Positions 25,234 through 35,635 of a stretch of DNA of 64,000 nt are shown here, piece after piece. The position numbers and the translations under genes are program-made. This DNA is from Cryptomeria japonica (taxonomy: Eukaryota > Streptophyta > Pinopsida > Cupressales > Cupressaceae). The stretch covers positions 97,589,796 through 97,653,795 of the forward strand of contig NC_081412.1 of assembly GCF_030272615.1 (NCBI RefSeq), read 5' to 3'. The notes beneath the pieces were generated by a model. It did no database searches and had not been told where the DNA came from. It saw only the letters and a list, made by a program, of their open reading frames with translations. The first letter of the stretch is position 1; every line of letters begins with the position of its first letter.

Positions 25234-26854
25234 TGATAACTCAATGATGAACCACTAGTACCAAACCAGTACCGAGAGTGGGGGGATGAATCAGTATAGA
25301 CACAAATACAGTCCAAAATTGGTTTGACAGCAAACACTCACAATGACTGATAAACATAGATATCGGTAAAATAGAGTGCAACCGGTAACATCCAGTATAG
25401 CTCAGTCAGTCATGAACCGGTCACTCACTAAGCTTTTCTCTTAGCTCAATACCACATTATCATAATATTCACATGCATGAACTAGTAGACTTAACCATCA
25501 AATCTTCACAACAGTGAGTTTAATATGTTTTATAGACAGACATAAAACATAGAACCTTCATGTGCATAACGGATAAAACAAAGCATCACAAGACAAAAGC
25601 ATTTCACATGAAACACATATTTTTCACGTGGAAACCCAACTGGGAAAAACCACGATGGGGATGAATACCCACAAGCTGCTTTTTGAACTCTTTAGAAGTC
25701 CACTTTGTTAGGAGCCTTGTCCGGTTAAGAACATTACAAAAGGTTCTGGTAGGAACCGATCCTATTAGGGATCACCCGGTTAAGGGATACCCGGTTAAGG
25801 GTTAAACCCAGTAGGGTCACCTTGTTAGAGGATTTTAAGAACTCAATAGCTAAAAGGATCTCCTAAGCTTCTCTAGCTTCTCAGAACTTATTAGCTTCGA
25901 GTTACCCGATTAAGGGATTTACAGCAAGCCGGTTAAGACCACCCAATTTAAGGGATTTTGAATCAAGCCAATTAAGGCTACCCTGTTAGGGGATTTTACA
26001 ACTGTTGAAGTGGTTAGAGATCCATAGGTATTACAATGATCTGTTAACAACACTTAATACTAATACAGATCCATTTAGGCTCCTCTTTTCCTTCTGCACA
26101 TTCACTTTGCAGGTATCTCTTCTCTCCTATGATCTGGCAAGAATCTCGTATCACTTTCGTTGGATACACACTCACAAATTTTGCCAACAACTTCAGACAG
26201 AAACCTAACATCAACCTTATAGGGAACATAAAAGTTGGTAGAAAAAACATTAAACCCTAAACTTGTTAGGTTGAGCAATTCAAACGGTTCGATCCTGACC
26301 ATTTGAAACATACTGCATTAAATGCACCAGTCTTGAGTCGATCTCAAGACATTCTCCATCATCCATTATCCACCGTTTTCATGGCGGCTGATAACCCATC
26401 ACGCGTTATCACCATTTGACAGACTTCGCACATTCCCGAGGTAGATAGGAATAGTCTTCTTCATGCAAGATCCTTCATGCGCACAGAGCTTATGTGGCAA
26501 CACGATCTATCCTCCATCATACTGCTAAGTCATCACATAAAGATCACCGATTGAGTCACACAAACTTGAGATACTCCAACCGAAAACCCCGAAGTGGAAG
26601 CTGCCTTACCAACCGGTAGTCATACAGTGCTTCCATGTGTCGGTTCCCATAACTGCATGCTTGTTCACTTTGAACAAATGTGCCACTTCACTTTGGCATA
26701 TATCAGTTCACACATATGTCGGTACCTCTTTCTTCACTTATCTCATGTGCCGGTTCAGACTATGTCTCATATTGACATCAATGACAACATACAATATCAT
26801 TATGTCTTCATGCCAGTTTACATAAGGCTCATGCTGGTTCACATAATGCCAACA
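25234..26854 (-). repeat. 5' LTR of the Copia element
   Basis: 1621 bp, TGATAACTCAATG ... ATGCCAACA. Differences from 19211-20830 are scattered and mostly at CG, CAG or CTG sites (for example accggt against accagt). Confidence 0.93.
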
Positions 26855-26859
26855 GGTTA

Positions 26860-27005
26860 GGATGGGAAGAATTAGCATGATCCTCATTAAAGAAGTCACC
26901 CAAATTAGGCTCCATCTTCTCAGTATTTAAACCTTGGGAAGCCTTAATTCTAATGCTTCGTCTAATGGGGATAGGGTAGGTAGGACTAATAGTGGTAAAA
27001 CTCAT
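26860..27005 (-). pseudogene. Copy B gag N-terminus
   Basis: Start ATG at 27005 (MSFTTISPTYPIPIRRS), matching copies A (12793) and D (35635). Interrupted by the Copia element. Confidence 0.78.
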
Positions 27006-29347
27006 GCACTAGAGGGAATGTTTGAATTTTGAGAAAAAGCTTACAAAATTGATTAATGTAAAATTTAAGAAAATAATGATTACACAATTTAAACTTTGTT
27101 GGGGGAAGAGGATGACACAATTTCCAAAAATGAAAGGAAATTGAAATTTTAAAATTAGGGCCAAGGGAATACCACTTAATTTTAAAATCATAATTTTTAA
27201 AATCAAGGCAGACTATAACTAACCTCTTAATTTTAAAAAAATTTCTTGAAATTTAAAATGTTAAATTTTGAAGGTATTTTCGATTCTAGAGGGATCAAAA
27301 ATCGACATAATCAACCAATCTTCTGGATTTAGACTATTAAATACAGTCATAAAAGTCTCCCAAAATTTTGAGAAAAAAGCCAAGGACTGTGGCGAGAACG
27401 CACATGGTTTGGGCAACTTTTTTTGAAATTTTCAAGGATGGATATTACAATGATATTAAAGCTAACCCCAAAAAATTGACGAATTTTACGACCTCTAGAT
27501 GGGCGAAATGAAGGTGCAAAAGTGAAAATAGGACCCTATTAGGGTTTTGAAGAAAAAGAAGAATTGAATTGCGAAATTGAAAAAGGTCAAACCTAATGGA
27601 TAGGGATACCTTGGAAAATGTTAAGAAGTCTGAATGTAAATGAAATTGGTCTACAATTTGCACAAAATCTTATTAATTTTAAAAATTAGGGTTTCATGAC
27701 CTAACCACTTAATTTTAAAATTTGAATTTTGGGAAAAAGGGGGGAAATCGAATATTTGAACTGTAGGATTGAATACAAATCTGAAAATTAAATGAAAATC
27801 CAATTTTTGCACAAGTTCAAGATGATTTTTGAAAATTAGGGTTTTAACAAGTAACCTCTTAATTTTGTAAATTTTAATTGTAAATTAACCAAGACAATGA
27901 GGAAATTGAATTTGACAATCAAAACAATTTTCAGATCTAAAATAACCACAAGCAACATTTTACAAATTTCAAGTTCAATTTTAAATTTAAAAACTAGGGT
28001 TTTTAACGATTTATCCACTAAGATTGCAGAAATTTGAATCTTGTAAATGAAAAATATACGGTTTTGTTCGAAGGAAAGCATGCAAGACGCTGAGTTCACC
28101 AAAATGTAATGTGGAAAAATGGTGATTGATGAGAACAAGAGGAAAACTACCCTTTCCCTCAAAGAGAGATGAGAGTTTCACTATTGATTACCCTTCAAAC
28201 ACTTTTCACCAAATTACATTTGGAAGAGGAGAGGAGAATTCACTAGATTCAACCTTCAAAGATGAAGATTGAATTCTGAATGAAATGGGAAGGATAAGTT
28301 GATCCCCTCTTCCTTATTTGAAATGTAAAGGAATTGATCGAATTATGTAGTGCAAGAGTGACAAAGAATTGATTATAACTTGAGATCGGAATATGGAATA
28401 AAGTTGTGCACCTGGATCTGGCAGTAATATGTCGAGACGAAGTTGCCCTGCGAATTTGAGGAAAAGTTGCCCTGACTGTGGCGGGAACGTACATGGTCCT
28501 CCAAAAAATCCACAAAACAAAAAGGGTTTTTCCGCCTGTGCAAATGGAGCCCGAATCTGAAAGTTGAGCTCCACACCTACAACATACACATTGAAAAGAG
28601 AGGAAAATGGGTTGGGATTGGGGGTTTATATTTAGGTCAAACCTCAATTTTGGAATTAACCAAGTAATAAAAGGAAGTACTTGCAAGTAGTGTCAAATGA
28701 AAGACTGAATTGTAAATCACCTCAAGGGAGGTTGTGGTAGAAATATTTAAAGAAATGCTTGTGTGGAATTGAATGTTGGAATCAATATCCTCTTCAATGG
28801 TTGAATCCTTGACTTGAATGCAACACCTAGCCTTGAAGGGAGACTTGAGAATGCTCAATGCTCGAAAATAATGCTTGAAGGCTCTTGAATGTTTGATCGC
28901 TTGTGCAACTTGAATCTATCCAACTTTGACCTATCCAACTTCAACCTATGTAAATGAGAGGATGAATTTCGCTTAAATAGATGTTAGTGGATTTGATTTT
29001 TGTCATAGGCCAACATCGGGGGAGTTTCCCGCCCAATGCACAACCAACAATGCAACCCTAGGAAGGGTCCTACACCAAACTAGGGCAAGGACAAGGGCAC
29101 CATGCCCCTATCCTAGGAGAACAAGGGCACCACACCCTTCTCCTTAGGGGGACAATGGTGCTATGCCCTTGTCCTACCCCTTTCTCCAAGGCATAGTGTG
29201 GATGAGGTGATGCAGAGGCCAAGAAAGAAGCTATTCTGAGGGCTAAGAAATCTTTGGTCTTCGATTAGGCTAGAGGATTCAATCTTACGTGCGTGAGGAC
29301 CCTAATGTAGTAAAAAATTCCTAGGGTCACAATTTTATGTCACTACA
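27006..29347 (-). repeat. LTR plus leader between copies D and B
   Basis: Homologous over its full length to 12794-15122; ends gtcactaca at 29347. It is joined to internal sequence (tttagcccccactttagc) shared with copy B at 15123, not to new flanking DNA, so it is a shared LTR. Confidence 0.7.
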
Positions 29348-29564
29348 TTTAGCCCCCACTTTAGCTAGAGTATAAGCGTAAGCCAATACTGTCGATAAAG
29401 TACAAGGAAACAAGATTGAAAGACTTTTACCACTTCAAGGAGGTAAGATGCACCAAGCCCCCAGTGGACTTAGGATCTTATGACTTGGATTGATAAGGTA
29501 AAAGGGAAGATCGAGAGATGGAGAACCATGACTACAATTAGCAAAGTTCCCTTCACTATGAGTC
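29348..29564 (-). other. 3' non-coding internal remnant of copy D
   Basis: PPT and about 200 bp matching 15123-15343 of copy B, then cut by the Copia LTR fragment. Confidence 0.65.
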
Positions 29565-29862
29565 TGTTAGATACTAGGTTAGTCCCAAAGACACTGAGAG
29601 TGGGGTGTGAATCAGTGTCTAACTGGTCAATGAAAGATTTAAACTTGTTTACAAATTTATAACCCAAATTAATATACTGGTAAGCAAATAATAATGTAGT
29701 AAAGAGAAACAAAAGAATAAGAATCAATGTACACCATAACACAAGTATTTTTGGCGAGGAAACTCGATAGGGGAAAAACCTCAGTGGGATTTGTGACCCA
29801 TAATATTTACTCACTGGCCAATATGAATAAATATTACTTAGTGCAATAGGGGCCTGCACAGA
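29565..29862 (-). mobile_element. Copia-type LTR fragment
   Basis: Begins TGTTAGATACTAGG and has the LTR-end hairpin (29590-29619, perfect 8-bp arms gacactga / tcagtgtc) and the ggaaactc...ggggaaaaacctc stretch of Copia LTRs. It breaks off at the join with copy D sequence at 29863, and about 580 bp of copy D present in copy B is missing, so a deletion followed the insertion. The minus strand is inferred from the hairpin position relative to the LTRs above. Confidence 0.65.
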
Positions 29863-30082
29863 AACATGCCAGAGGAGTGACATCAAGCACAATAGATGGA
29901 GCTATCATAAGATCCAAACAAGGACCATGCTCATGTTGTAAGTCACTTTGTTCGATTCTAGGAGCTATGATTAGGGTTTGTGAAAACTCATCCGATAAAT
30001 GCTTGTCCACATCAACATACTCATACTCACTATCAGAAGCATTAGGAGTTGTATTGCCATTATGAATAATATTTTCACCCAT
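29863..30082 (-). pseudogene. Conserved short ORF, copy D
   Basis: Counterpart of 15874-16152 (MGENIIHNGNTTPNASDSEY). Its end is replaced by the LTR fragment. Confidence 0.45.
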
Positions 30083-30299
30083 TTATTCATAAAATTTTAG
30101 AGAAAGAGGAGAAAAACACAAATAGGAGTAAAACCATCACATGTTTTGTGTAACTTATGATTTGGAGTTGTAGGTTGAACATCTTTCTTGGGAGAAAAGG
30201 GAATCATGTCAACTATCAAAGTCTGAGGAGATTGATTATTATGAGGGATAGCTTCACGAGCTAAAAAATGATGTCTTCGTTGATGTTCTCTCGCAAAAA

Positions 30300-31312
30300 A
30301 ATTCCATCAAGTCTTAGTGGAAGGCTAAGAAGGAGGAGGATCACTTGGAAAACTAGGAATTTTTGTCTCCTTGATAGTGGAAGGTTTAGGTTGAGGTCTT
30401 TTTGGTTGAACAATGGGAGAAGCAGGCCTCTTCTCTCGCTAAGAGGAAGGAGGTGGAACGACGCCATAGAAATGAGGAATATTAGGTGTAGGAAGGAGAC
30501 CAAGTCTATCATGAGGAGGAGGTATAGGTCTAACCTTAGGAAGAATATTGTTGTTCTCTTTAAGAGAAGGTAAAGTCACATCCATAGGTATAGGTCGACG
30601 ATCTTCCTTAGGAGGGAAATTAGTTATATCTGTGAGGGAAAGAACCTCAATAGGAATGTCAATTGTTGGAGATATAGGTTGACTTAAGGATAAAACCATA
30701 TCGTTCTTCCATTTTTGATAAGATTGAAAAAGAGCATCGCTCCTTGATGGAAGAGATTGAAATTTTTTAAGCCAAAAGAGATCAATAGGAACACAGGGGC
30801 TTCTTTCAGATGTACGAAATAAGATATGGTTCATGGTTATGATTTATCCATTGTGAGGAAATTTTAGAAATTTGTGGATTTGAGAAGCAATAACCTACAT
30901 GAAATATAGCCAAGGATAGCCCAACTTCACATGGAATTGCTAAGAAGAAGGTATGATAACAAAGTCAACATCCATGGACTTAGTATGATCTTTAATAGAA
31001 AGGGTGATAGAGTGAATGGTAGGACAAGAGAAGCCATCAAATAACTTCACAACCACATTAGAAGCATCATATATTGGTTTATGCAATCGTCTAGTGAAAA
31101 GATACTCTTTAGTTATGATATTAAAAATGTAAGAGGGATCAATAAGGGCACCACTGAAAGGGATATCCTTAACCTTCACAACTATGTATAAAGGCCCATT
31201 GGGTTCTCCAATGGTCTCGCTAGGGTCAAATGTAATACAAGGATCCTTAGGCATATCCTGTGTTTCTACCATATTAATCAAGTTTAGAGCCATAGAGGTG
31301 AATTATTCAGAA
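30300..31312 (-). pseudogene. Copy D protease region and proline-rich tail
   Basis: Open pieces 30439-30834 and 30940-31293, homologous to copies A and B. The active-site segment is again D-P-S (FSGALIDPSYIFN). The proline-rich tail contains PIPPPHDRLGLLPTPNIPHF. Stops separate the pieces. Confidence 0.72.
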
Positions 31313-32913
31313 GAGAGAATTAGGCACAATCTCAATAACGTTAGAGGTATGAGAAGGCAAGGGATCAGTGAAAATCTTAAGATTTTGATTAAGAGGAGCT
31401 ACTGATTTATTCCCTTTATCATTCATAACTGCCACAAATATAGTATTATTATCAATCAAGTCTTGAATATTAGTTTTCAATACAAAACATTTCTCAGTAT
31501 CATGACCAGGCTGGCGATGTAATTGGCAAAAGGAATTGTTATCAAAATAAGGGGATGCATGATTAGAAGGATTAATTTGTTTTATAGGAGGAAGTTTGAT
31601 AATATTTATGTGCAACAACTAAGACATAATACTATGTAGAGATTCATTCAAGGAAGTAGACTGTCTTTCTCTTTGGAAAAATTTAGAAATAGAAGGCACA
31701 CCTATTGTAGCATTCACATTGTTGTTGTTGATTGTATCATTGAACTTGATGAAGATTTTTGTTGGTTTGAACTTCACAAACAGTTGTTTAACACTCTCCC
31801 CTTGATCACTTGGAGCCATAGGAGTGAATTGCTCCATTTGACTCATAGTCGGTTGATAATTGTGGAGTGTTGAGCACAACTGCGGAAAGGAAGTGAACTC
31901 AGACAAAAGAAGATTTTCCCTGATATCTTCTTGTAAATTAGAAATGAAAATTATTTGAATATCATTATCAGGTACATGAAAAGAAATTTGAGCACATAAA
32001 TGCTTATATCTACCAATGAAATCAATCACTTTTTCTTTAACACCTTGTTTACAATGCATGAAATCAATCAAAGTGATTTTAGGACCAATGTTATTTTGAA
32101 ATTGTTCAATGAAAGAATTTGCCAATTATTGAAAGGAGGTGATAGAATAAGAAGGCAAAGAGCATTATCGTTGTAAAACCTTATCTCTTAGTGTTCTTGT
32201 AAATAATTTTGCAAGCAATCTGTGATCATAAGCAAAATCAGTACACAAGGTTTGAAATGTTTTGACATGCGTAAGGGGATCACCTTTTCCATTATATATT
32301 TCTAATTGAGGGATCTCCACATGTTTAGGTGGCATGAGTTTAACAATATGAAGAGAAAGTGGGCTCACAACATCAAAGGTGGGCACACTAAACTTGGATT
32401 GACTCATAGAAGCAATTGTTATTGTAAGGAAGACACGGTTTGAGCAAGATTGTTAATTGTCGCTTCGGTAGAAGAATTGATGCTAGACATAGTTGATTTA
32501 GAAGGTGGTGTGATGTTATTGAAAGAAGGCATGGACTGCGAATAAGGTGGTGGGACATTATTATAGGTAGGCATAGTTGAAGATTGGATAGAAAAAGGGA
32601 CACTTAAGGGAGGAACAAAGTTGTTGAAGGAATTTCCCCTTTGTGTCACATTTATTGGTTGAGGAATAATAGGAGCACTCATGGAAGACATAGTTAAAGA
32701 TGGAGGATTAAATGAAGAAGAGGGATTTCCCCCATGACCAATGGTTGTAGGAATGATATTTTGAGTTGAAGTAGCCATGATGTTGGAGGTAAAAGTAGGA
32801 ATACTAGTCTTAAGAGTAGTCAAAGGAATTGTTGGATTGAATTGTGGTGGAGGTTGTGAATAACCTAGGGTTTTGACACAACTCTTGATATGCATGATAT
32901 TAGAATCAACAAT
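31313..32913 (-). pseudogene. Copy D gag, main part
   Basis: Pieces 31307-31618, 31619-32125, 32165-32407 and 32419-32913. The knuckle is intact here: CQLHRQPGHDTEKC, the CxxHxxxGHxxxxC form of Tat-like elements. A TAA at 32165-32167 lies exactly where copy A has one. The first residues of the gene are at 35282-35635, beyond element V. Confidence 0.8.
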
Positions 32914-32918
32914 ATGTG
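32914..32918. repeat. Left TSD of element V (atgtg)
   Basis: Repeated at 35277-35281. Copy B reads caatatgtgcaat at this site without insertion. Confidence 0.85.
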
Positions 32919-33574
32919 TGTTGGTAAATAGATTTTTCCTTCTTAAATACCTTTCAACAATGACTCCCGAATGCCCAAATTGAAAGAGAAAAACTAGAAC
33001 CAACAGTTGAGTCACTTGCAATGGTGAGTGCAAGTGCTCTCTGAATTTTGATATGAAGGTACAGCTCCCTTCATTGGATAAAAATGTATATTTTCTGAAT
33101 ATGCTTTTAACCGGAAAGCAATAAAGGCAGCTAACATCTTCTCATAGCCATGACACAAATGCAAATAGCAGATTTATAATGATGTGAATGAAGACAATTA
33201 AAACACAGTTTAGTTATCCACACCCAGGAAAATACCCTTTCCAATAAGTAAAAATGCTCTGGACTCTGATAGATTCTCTCTCATGCCTCAAAGGACAAGG
33301 GGGATCAGAATATCCAGACAAAGAGTTAACAGCAGATTTCTTTCCAAATACAAACTATTTATGAAATCAAAGTTTTAGAATCAAATGCATATACACAGTT
33401 TGATGTAATAGAAAAGACAATGAAAGGAAATTACGAGAGAGACAAAGCTCATTGTAATCAAAATAAAATGTTTACAAATCCACAGATCAACAAAATCTTC
33501 TTTATTCTATCAATGCCAAAAAAATGTGAGCTCACAGAATCAACACTTCTGAGAAACAAAACTGTGCAGTCTAG

Positions 33575-33783
33575 AAAATAATGCTGCCTCTTCCCTTTTT
33601 ATAGCAGAAAGAGAAAGAAAATAAAAGAAGAACCCTTACTCTTTTCTTTCATTACATATATATAGCCTCTGAAACTTTCAATTATCAATAACTGATTCTT
33701 GAAAAGATTATTAATTAATCTTTTCTTTTATCTTTTATCCTCTTCTTGATAACTTTTTTGTTTTAAATCTTCAAATCTTTTAT
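33575..33783. repeat. Direct repeat inside element V, left copy
   Basis: ataatgctgcctcttccc ... cttcaaatctttta; the partner is 35055-35262. Both hold the attaattaatcttttctttt stretch. Confidence 0.85.
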
Positions 33784-34073
33784 CTCAAAATTATTATAGA
33801 CCCGTACTCAGAGATAAAGAACTTTTGACTGAGATATTAATTTTCTGATCGCTCTGGTGATAATTTAGAAAACTAGATTTCCAAAAACATATTAAAAATT
33901 CAGCGCAATCCAATGGTTCAATAGATAGTTATGGCCCCCGCACCGCGACTGATTTTTCTATCTTAGAAAATTCGTGGTTACAGATTACATTGAAAATTAC
34001 AAACATTAGACATGCCAATGTTAATGGATTATTGAAATTGCTGAAATTTTGAACTCACACACTCTAAACCTAC

Positions 34074-34398
34074 ATCTGATGAATCTTTGAATTCTGAATT
34101 TGAACCTCTGAAATCAAACCTCGAACTTTGAACCTTGAACCTATGGGCTTGAACCTGTGCGCTTGAACCTTTGAACCTTGAACCTTGAACCAAAAAAAAA
34201 GGTTCAAAGTTCAAGTTCAATGACCAAAAATTACAAAGCCCGAAATTTGAACTTTGAACCTTTTGAACCTGCGGGCTTGAACCAAAAAGGTTCAATAGTT
34301 CGAGTTCAAAAAAAATTACAAAGCCCACTGCAATTGAATTCAAACTTTGAACTTGAACCTGAACTTTGAACTTGAAAAGGTTCAAGGTTCAAGTTCAA
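34074..34398. repeat. TTGAACC / GGTTCAA hairpin-rich repeat
   Basis: Runs of ttgaacc and its complement ggttcaa alternate, for example ttgaaccttgaacc, nine A, ggttcaaagttcaag around 34176-34215, and again near 34255-34295 and 34340-34398. Long self-pairing is possible in RNA or single-stranded DNA. It lies inside element V. Confidence 0.85.
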
Positions 34399-35281
34399 TG
34401 ACAATTGTTCTTTTGGGCTTCCATAGAAAAACCTGCATAACTTTGTACTAGGTGCTCCGCTTCTTATGAAATTTTAACTGTAGAATAAATGGGCCTAGTA
34501 GAGCATACCCTAGAAATCATTTTTGCATAGGAGACATAAGACTTGAGATTTAATTGTTTGGGTATATGGGTAAGCCAAAAATAAACAATTAAAATCTCTC
34601 AGCTGACATAGAGTTTGGCCATTGAAACTTCAGCATTAAAATATTAACAATATCTAATTTTTAGCTGATTATGAGACTTTAGGCACGAGCAAAAATATAG
34701 GGGTAACATTGGCTCTAACCGGGGACTAGGACTATAAAGGACTAGGAGAATCTAGAATGTCTCTGGGAGAGAAGAAGAATAGAGCCTAGCCATTGGGTAA
34801 CAGAGTCAAGTCAAACAGAGCACAAGGATCTTCTTGCAGATGAGGGAAGAGACAACCAAATAAAACTAACAAGCGAAAACCCACACTAAAACAAGGCTGA
34901 AAACTAAGACAAGCTACACCCAAATCACACCAAAAATTTATTTACAAATATGTACAAGGGTGGAAAAACCCCTTTACCTCAAGGAAACTCCAAGTTACTC
35001 ATGCAAAACCATTAATTGGTTGGGAGAAATATGAGCCAATGTGAAAAAGTGGGAGAAATAATGCTGCCTCTTCTCTTTTTACAGCATAAAGAGAAAGAAA
35101 ATAAAAGAAGAACCCTTACTCTTTTCTTTCATTACATATATATAGCCTCTAAGACTTTCAGTTATCAATAACTGATTCTTGAAAAGATTATTAATTAATC
35201 TTTTCTTTTTTCTTTTATCCTCTTCTTGATAACTTTTTTGTTTTAAATCTTCAAATCTTTTAATATAGGGGTAACAATGTG

Positions 35282-35635
35282 CAATGCCACACATTATATC
35301 AATTCCATTCTTATCACTTTGAATCATGTGCTTAAGGCCTTCAATTAATGGAAGAGCTTTATTTGGGTATTCTTGTGACATCCATTGTTGAAAGTTATCA
35401 AATTGATTGTCCAGTGATCTATACATACCCTAGTTAAAGCTTCTTCTTCATCATAGGATTCTTCAATGGGGTGAATAGGCACATGATTAGGATGGGAAGA
35501 ATTAGCATGATCCTCATTAAAGAAGTCACCCAAATCAGGCTCCATCTCCTTGATATTTAAACCTTGGGAAGCCTTAATTCTAATGCTTCGTCTAATAGGG
35601 ATAGGGTAGGTAGGACTAATAGTGGTAAAACTCAT
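35282..35635 (-). pseudogene. Copy D gag N-terminus
   Basis: MSFTTISPTYPIPIRRSIRI from 35635. A deletion near 35414-35424 removes several codons relative to copies A and B and shifts the frame. Confidence 0.75.

Larger units (their letters stand above)
19211..26854 (-). mobile_element. Near-complete Copia element, Sirevirus-like
   Basis: 7644 bp with LTRs at 19211-20830 and 25234-26854, PBS 25220-25231, a gag-pol region 21083-25164 on the minus strand and PPT 20831-20842. Domain order gag, protease, integrase, reverse transcriptase, RNase H is the Copia order. Two copies of a palindromic motif ending in the PPT-like AAAGGGGGAGA (20831-20855 and 20925-20953) are characteristic of Sireviruses. 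The frame has eight TAG stops and one frameshift, so the copy is inactive. It sits in gag of copy B. Confidence 0.92.
32919..35276. mobile_element. Element V: LTR-type insertion with a truncated partner repeat
   Basis: TGTTGGTAAATAG ... GGGGTAACA, 2358 bp, perfect TSD. A second atataggggtaaca at 34695-34708 suggests that a full LTR spans 32919-34708. The right end (35055-35276) repeats 33575-33783 almost exactly and then jumps to the LTR end. So the layout may be LTR, about 350 bp internal remnant (34709-35054), and a shortened second LTR. No coding region and no recognised PBS or PPT; the orientation is unknown. Confidence 0.65.

Noticed and set aside
34709-34726. ttggctctaaccgggg as PBS of element V
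   Set aside because: It does not match a plant tRNA 3' end that I recognise and the element has no other internal landmark.
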